Source of the DNA: an uncultured Bacteroidales bacterium | Lineage (GTDB): Bacteria; Bacteroidota; Bacteroidia; Bacteroidales; Paludibacteraceae | Length of the DNA: 6,463 nt | Direction of reading: 5' to 3' | Assembly (NCBI GenBank): GCA_900556095.1 | Contig: USNU01000085.1 | Location: 1-6,463, forward strand | Shown here: positions 4,301 to 6,463 of the stretch, piece after piece | Position numbering within the stretch: position 1 is the first letter of the stretch | Layout of the letters: every line of letters starts with the position of its first letter | Notes under the pieces: generated by a model | Seen by the model: only the letters and a program-made list of their open reading frames with translations | Database searches by the model: none | What the model was told of the DNA's origin: nothing | Program-made: the position numbers and the translations under genes

Positions 4301-6463
4301 AAGAATACAGAGGGGTAATCGACAATATGATGGAGCAGTGCTATGATAGAGACTTTACCATAGAGATGATTGACGCACTCCGAGAACGCGGTGTAATATG
4401 CAAAGCGTGTGAGCGCACCTGCAGAAATGATCCATCACAATGCCTCCCCTGTCTCTACCGATATTGTTTCTACAGAGAAGAGGAAGACATCATCCGTGAT
4501 CTCATAGCCGATCGTATGCCCGAGTATCAGAGTAAATATCCACAAGCCTATTTCCGGCAGGAACATAATAAAGTGTATATTTACGACACCGTTACGGTTT
4601 GTCCGCAGGAAAACAACATAGATCCGGATTTGGAAATTGTCCGTGTATGGGTGGCACCGCATGACGGACAAGTAACATTGAGCAATACGGTGCAACTGTT
4701 GCAAGACACATCCATGCAACGGCAGCAAACCCGCAACGCAGACGGCGTGCGCTATGTCATTCAGCACGAACACAATGTATCCACAACCTCTGCTACGGAC
4801 ACCTTGGGGCTGAAGGCACAAGATTCACACACCCTGAGGGCTATCAATATCCGCCCCGATGATTATAGTGCGCATAGCAATACGTTCAAGAATATCTCTG
4901 TCAGCAAGGGTGATATATTTTTCTTCCACCTCATATCTCGCCGTTCCCATGATTTTGATAATGTGGATTGGCGGCAAACATTTACGTATGCGGGTGAGAC
5001 AAAGGCATATTCATCAGAGGCGGATTTTATCTGTTCAGACGAGCAGACATTCCAGACAGATACGGCAGGAACGGTAACAATTGATTTGTTTGTTACCAAT
5101 ACCTCAGGGCAGACTATCAAGGTGACTATCGACAAGCAGCAGACGGATGGTCCGACATCTGCGACCTCCGTATCGTTCTCTCACAAAGCCCAACTGCAAC
5201 AGGTGACACTCCCCCCATTTCCCGATTGTTCCCCCGAGACGACAATCTCTCTCCGTCTTATGTCTTCAAACCAACATACGGATTGGGGAAAAGTGGAGGT
5301 ACGCGCACGGTTGTCTTTCAGTTGCTCTTCACGAGAGACGTTTGTCACTTGGCTGGCACCGAAAGTGGATTTTGCACGCGAAGTTTCTTTGCGGACAATT
5401 TACTACAAATTATTCGGTCCTCTATACAAGGGATGGGGACAATTTACTTTTAACAACAAATATGCTACCGAACTTATCCCACTGGACTCATTGCGTAATA
5501 TGGCGTGGGAGCAGTCGCTTGAGGTCTCGGCGCAAGACTCGGCTGCTTTCTGCAATTCGATTACGTTCTCCGATACCGCTGCCATACAAACTCCCGATGC
5601 GTTGGGGACCGCGTTCAATCAAAGGAATATCTATAACCCACTGTCCAATACATGGGTAGAGATGAGCGTGGATGCACAGCACTATCGGTGGGAGGCGTAT
5701 GGCAACGTGGCGCGCAACGGGCGCACGCTGATGTCCAATGCACGTGACAAGCAGGCGGCAGCGGCGCGTGTACAAGGCGGAGGCAGCAGTGGCAGTTCCG
5801 ACAGTCCCACGATAGAAACGTATGACAACGATGTACCTGTGGCACGCAACGGAGAATGGGTGACGGCTGTCCGCAAAAAGAGCAGCAGCAAACAAAAACA
5901 TATCTCATATAGTTTAGGAATAGGGACGTCAGGGCTTGGATTGGGACATGCGTTCTCGGAAAACACTTATCGGCTGAACACCGACTTTATGGATATGAAC
6001 GGAGATCGTTTTCCCGATATCGTGCGAGAAAACTCTATTCAATACACGCAGCCATGGGGTGGATTAGGCGGGAAAAAAGATATGGCGGCACATCTCCACA
6101 CCACCGTTACTAAAGCCGATGGTCCCGCTTTCTCTGGCAGTTTTCCTATAATATCCAAGGTGGCAGGCTCCAACCCGAAGAGTGACAAATTTGCATTGTC
6201 CTTGGCGGGGTCAAACGGCGCGAGTGCTACAAATGGTGTTTCAGAAGCCACCTTTGCATTGATAGACATCAATGGAGACGGATTGCCCGACAAACTGACC
6301 GCAGATGGCGATAGCATACGGCTCTATCTGAATATCGGCTATGGTTTTGTATATTATTCCGCCTTGCCACGGTTACCATACATTGACCGTAATGCAAATT
6401 TATGTATAAATGGTAGCGTGTCGTTTGGCAACACCTTTGCGGGGGCTGCTATTGTCAAGAGAC
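1261..6463 (+). CDS. Very large secreted SpvB/TcaC-domain protein, Tc-toxin-like, with a Cys-rich insert (3' partial)
   Basis: I translated this frame from ATG 1261 to the last base: 1,734 complete codons, no stop, so the gene continues beyond the window. The start is chosen because it gives a signal peptide at once and follows the upstream stop by 20 bases. Order: signal peptide (1-27); ZU5-like beta domain (about 100-195); SpvB/TcaC N-terminal domain (about 236-545) with IPAGRNGLQPDLTLSYSS and GVGWSF; FG-GAP calcium loops at 621-629 and 705-713; Cys-rich segment 785-1069; beta-rich region about 1104-1360; Gly/Ser linker about 1506-1516; FG-GAP loops at 1578-1586 and 1669-1677. In known Tc toxins the SpvB-containing TcB/TcC subunits form a shell around a toxic C-terminus; in SpvB itself the domain precedes an ADP-ribosyltransferase. 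The effector end is not visible here, so toxin activity is inference. Composition shifts strongly along the gene. A giant adhesin or wall-associated RHS-type protein is the main alternative. Confidence 0.93.
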   Translation, partial: MKRHTTQTLFAYLGVLWLSVWEMAAQAQEAPSIPTTQPTINTTQRTHKDAPNTTLAQYTLSETYTQSHPVNLSLSGLCLVADSGSLMHDVTFSASTLTRSEAQPLASNMLSVTAGSHAYRLLPHGEHFHADHPARIELAYEPLSVPHGFKPQDIHTYYFDEQTRQWKQLRRVAIDTARHVVISETTHFTDFVNAVIRTPDMPEVSAFVPTTLADMEDPHPLSRVPMIAVPEANTYGTASITYPIDIPAGRNGLQPDLTLSYSSDRGNGIMGVGWSFPQPAITIDTRWGVPQYDKDYETESYLLNGEQLIIDNYYNPDILLPYQMHKHIKREQRIATFAMRDTKRCESITRYGLNPHTYSWRVVSRDGTTYYYGDTSYDKDSPYTLCDAQRNVAYWALREVEDVHGNRIRYEYERSKDNELYLTGIYYNRNYSDKKEFSYRIRIRYKERDDVITDGRLGFIRKTDRLVCYIDIAYCDKEGTYIPTQRYQFSYDTDNGQSLLTGISLYRVPQGDELNRNLYGRTIDDCIALPEFFDDCRLSTTTLGYYGPKLSDMFSADEVLITDKNTGNDWNVLNRSSNIGWNAGGTLTLGFGKQTWQTNLSAGGNYNYSEGAGTTNYMLMDIDGDGLVDKVYSRGGVIYFRKQETDAKGNPYFATERSTGLRSSGLSLETSKTNSWGLQAGADPVASVSGGWSNTDTYTSCYFSDVNGDGLPDLVDNGVVHFNRLNAPTGDFTQYAGEKHVTIDSSKCRSYFYYDGTVALSDECYVDYILQDSFSVSIDDYYYPCEECEQHCYNYLYQKGDDYNLEGLYCQECMRSGCAERCKMDLTCREWDWYMGSPELQELCERYQNVCPECLHQLALYGFYSIEYQSCADAHCVFRGQRMVCEECREECLEDSILCESCIESSDCAHEWKEDPYWGNRLYIYGVPVCEACASECEEYGLDSEECYYCRLENCEDFARCDPNNGDYDYNCRDGVRVCEECSDICLGGCPQDECNECKRENRCNGYIPADIFEEYRGVIDNMMEQCYDRDFTIEMIDALRERGVICKACERTCRNDPSQCLPCLYRYCFYREEEDIIRDLIADRMPEYQSKYPQAYFRQEHNKVYIYDTVTVCPQENNIDPDLEIVRVWVAPHDGQVTLSNTVQLLQDTSMQRQQTRNADGVRYVIQHEHNVSTTSATDTLGLKAQDSHTLRAINIRPDDYSAHSNTFKNISVSKGDIFFFHLISRRSHDFDNVDWRQTFTYAGETKAYSSEADFICSDEQTFQTDTAGTVTIDLFVTNTSGQTIKVTIDKQQTDGPTSATSVSFSHKAQLQQVTLPPFPDCSPETTISLRLMSSNQHTDWGKVEVRARLSFSCSSRETFVTWLAPKVDFAREVSLRTIYYKLFGPLYKGWGQFTFNNKYATELIPLDSLRNMAWEQSLEVSAQDSAAFCNSITFSDTAAIQTPDALGTAFNQRNIYNPLSNTWVEMSVDAQHYRWEAYGNVARNGRTLMSNARDKQAAAARVQGGGSSGSSDSPTIETYDNDVPVARNGEWVTAVRKKSSSKQKHISYSLGIGTSGLGLGHAFSENTYRLNTDFMDMNGDRFPDIVRENSIQYTQPWGGLGGKKDMAAHLHTTVTKADGPAFSGSFPIISKVAGSNPKSDKFALSLAGSNGASATNGVSEATFALIDINGDGLPDKLTADGDSIRLYLNIGYGFVYYSALPRLPYIDRNANLCINGSVSFGNTFAGAAIVKR
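1558..1845 (+). other. ZU5-like beta domain with HF-T motif
   Basis: Residues about 100-195 read RLLPHGEHF, ARIELAYEPLSVPHGF, DIHTYYFDEQTRQWKQL, RVAIDTARHVVIS and THFTDFV. The order of a P-x-G strand, an I-x-(L/I)-x-Y strand, a proline/glycine turn, a (T/Y)YYF-D-E-x-x-x-W strand and a final HF-(S/T) strand matches the ZU5-like beta sandwich seen in many bacterial surface proteins and in eukaryotic ZU5-UPA proteins. Placement just before the SpvB domain is typical of long Bacteroidota SpvB proteins as I remember them. His187-Phe188-Thr189 is discussed in the findings. Confidence 0.5.
1966..2890 (+). other. SpvB/TcaC N-terminal domain
   Basis: Residues about 236-545 contain the hallmark strand series: GTASITYPIDIPAGRNGLQP, DLTLSYSS (256-263), GIMGVGWSF (268-276), then ITIDTRWGVPQYD, ESYLLNGEQL, WRVVSRDGTTYYYG (360-373), VEDVHGNRIRYEYE (400-413) and YQFSYDT (487-493) followed by LLTGISLY. 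This order is that of the Salmonella virulence plasmid SpvB domain, shared by TcaC/TcB insecticidal toxin subunits and many polymorphic toxins. The domain is structural, a beta-rich shell, not the enzymatic part. Confidence 0.88.
3121..3399 (+). other. First pair of FG-GAP calcium-loop units
   Basis: Two D-x-D/N-G-D-G-L-x-D loops lie 84 residues apart: DIDGDGLVD at 621-629 and DVNGDGLPD at 705-713. Each follows a Gly-rich alternating strand (GWNAGGTLTLGFGKQ and SAGGNYNYSEGAG before the first, GLQAGADPVASVSGGW before the second) and is followed by a hydrophobic strand with an aromatic (VIYF, VVHFN). This is the FG-GAP/integrin-alpha beta-propeller blade pattern, and in Tc toxins such blades sit beside the SpvB domain. 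All Asp/Asn calcium ligands are present in both. Confidence 0.82.
3613..4467 (+). repeat. Cys-rich tandem CxxC segment (41 Cys in 285 residues)
   Basis: Residues 785-1069 contain 41 cysteines and many Glu, Asp and Tyr. Eleven CxxC motifs start at 785, 810, 851, 885, 899, 930, 947, 979, 995, 1047 and 1061. They alternate. Opening motifs (899, 947, 995, 1061) are followed 4-5 residues later by another Cys. Closing motifs (810, 885, 930, 979, 1047) follow a Gly plus hydrophobic strand (EGLYC, YGVPVC, DGVRVC, RGVIC) and are followed 3-4 residues later by another Cys. This yields five CxxC...CxxC pairs with gaps of 21, 30, 27, 28 and 48 residues, plus an unpaired last motif. The layout resembles treble-clef/LIM-like zinc modules; a disulfide array (furin-like or EGF-like) is the alternative for a secreted protein. 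I do not recognise the exact repeat. GC falls here compared with the gene's ends. Confidence 0.8.
4570..5340 (+). other. Beta-rich region after the Cys-rich segment
   Basis: Residues about 1104-1360 return to alternating strands almost free of Cys. The first part has VRVWVAPHDGQVTL (1127-1140), VRYVIQHE, a basic/polar stretch, then ISVSKGDIFFFHL and DNVDWRQTFTY (1234-1243). A 'V-x-K-G-D-x-(F/I)-x-F...D-x-V-x-W...Y' pattern like this is typical of jelly-roll or beta-sandwich modules in long secreted proteins. The second part (TAGTVTIDLFVTNTSGQTI, then ISLRLMSS and VEVRARLSF) looks like a second sandwich. Binding partner unknown; a carbohydrate- or protein-binding role is only inference. Confidence 0.45.
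5776..5808 (+). other. Gly/Ser-rich linker
   Basis: Residues 1506-1516 read GGGSSGSSDSP, a flexible linker between the beta-rich part and the second FG-GAP pair. It follows an Arg/Ala-rich stretch (NARDKQAAAARVQ), and the coding DNA around it is the most G/C-rich seen in the window (67% GC at 5701-5760). Confidence 0.6.
5992..6291 (+). other. Second pair of FG-GAP calcium-loop units
   Basis: DMNGDRFPD at residues 1578-1586 and DINGDGLPD at 1669-1677 lie 91 residues apart, each after a Gly/Ser-rich strand (SLGIGTSGLGLGHAFS; ALSLAGSNGASATNGV). The first keeps the acidic/amide ligands but has Arg where Gly is usual. The second is a textbook loop followed by the strand SIRLYLNIGYGF. Together with the loops at 621 and 705 they suggest one propeller built from distant parts of the chain. 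Confidence 0.8.

Noticed and set aside
3687..4318. Two overlapping + strand ORFs (3687-3917 and 3878-4318) suggesting a frameshift in the Cys-rich region
   Set aside because: The main frame stays open through the region with a regular CxxC pattern and matching family sequence on both sides. The other frames give no recognisable protein, so there is no sign of a frameshift.
3613..4467. Iron-sulfur ferredoxin or radical-SAM cluster motif
   Set aside because: The spacing is CxxCxxxC, not the CxxCxxCxxxCP of 4Fe-4S ferredoxins nor the CxxxCxxC of radical SAM enzymes, and the protein carries a signal peptide.
4435..4821. Antisense ORF of 128 codons
   Set aside because: It is opposite well-supported coding sequence, has no recognisable domain, and has no promoter-like or leader sequence of its own.
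5488..5966. Overlapping antisense ORFs in three frames (5488-5901, 5615-5908, 5682-5966)
   Set aside because: Several minus-strand frames are open together because of the high GC content here. Their products are low-complexity Cys/Arg/Pro/Leu-rich, typical of shadow ORFs.
1..6463. tRNA, rRNA, CRISPR array, insertion sequence or phage attachment site
   Set aside because: Coding sequence fills the window apart from 20 bases. I see no direct-repeat array, no transposase, no terminal inverted repeats and no structured RNA.

Overview
The window looks like a chromosomal stretch of a Bacteroidota bacterium, probably of the order Bacteroidales. The support is a type IX secretion (Por) sorting domain at the end of the first protein, a second gene whose N-terminal half reads like the long SpvB/TcaC-type proteins of this group, and no Shine-Dalgarno-like motif before the one visible start codon. 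I cannot name a genus. Everything legible is on the + strand, and coding sequence fills all but 20 bases.

Layout. Positions 1-1240 hold the 3' part of a secreted surface protein whose start lies upstream. It contains a conserved module of the kind found in T9SS-exported adhesin-like proteins (YLAIKHGITL signature), an Asn-rich linker and a C-terminal sorting domain. After a 20-base gap, one reading frame opens at ATG 1261 and stays open to the last base: 1,734 codons with no stop, running off the window. Because it has no stop in the window, a search for closed ORFs misses it; every other ORF between 1261 and 6463 is a shadow of it.

The large protein reads, in order: signal peptide (residues 1-27); a ZU5-like beta domain ending in THFTDF (about 100-195); an SpvB/TcaC N-terminal domain (about 236-545); two Gly-rich plus FG-GAP calcium-loop units (about 600-725); an unusual Cys-rich segment with 41 Cys in 285 residues (785-1069); a beta-rich region (about 1104-1360); a Gly/Ser linker (about 1506-1516); and two more FG-GAP units (1578-1586 and 1669-1677). 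The end, where a Tc/RHS-type protein would carry its RHS shell and variable toxin tip, is outside the window.

How they may work together: the genes are probably co-transcribed and both products leave the cytoplasm. The pair fits an exported surface protein beside a very large SpvB/Tc-like toxin or adhesin. The most novel element is the Cys-rich segment. Its 11 CxxC motifs fall into five alternating opening/closing pairs plus one orphan, like a tandem array of treble-clef (LIM-like) zinc modules or a disulfide-bonded stalk, placed between FG-GAP units of a secreted protein. I do not recognise this combination as a described domain.
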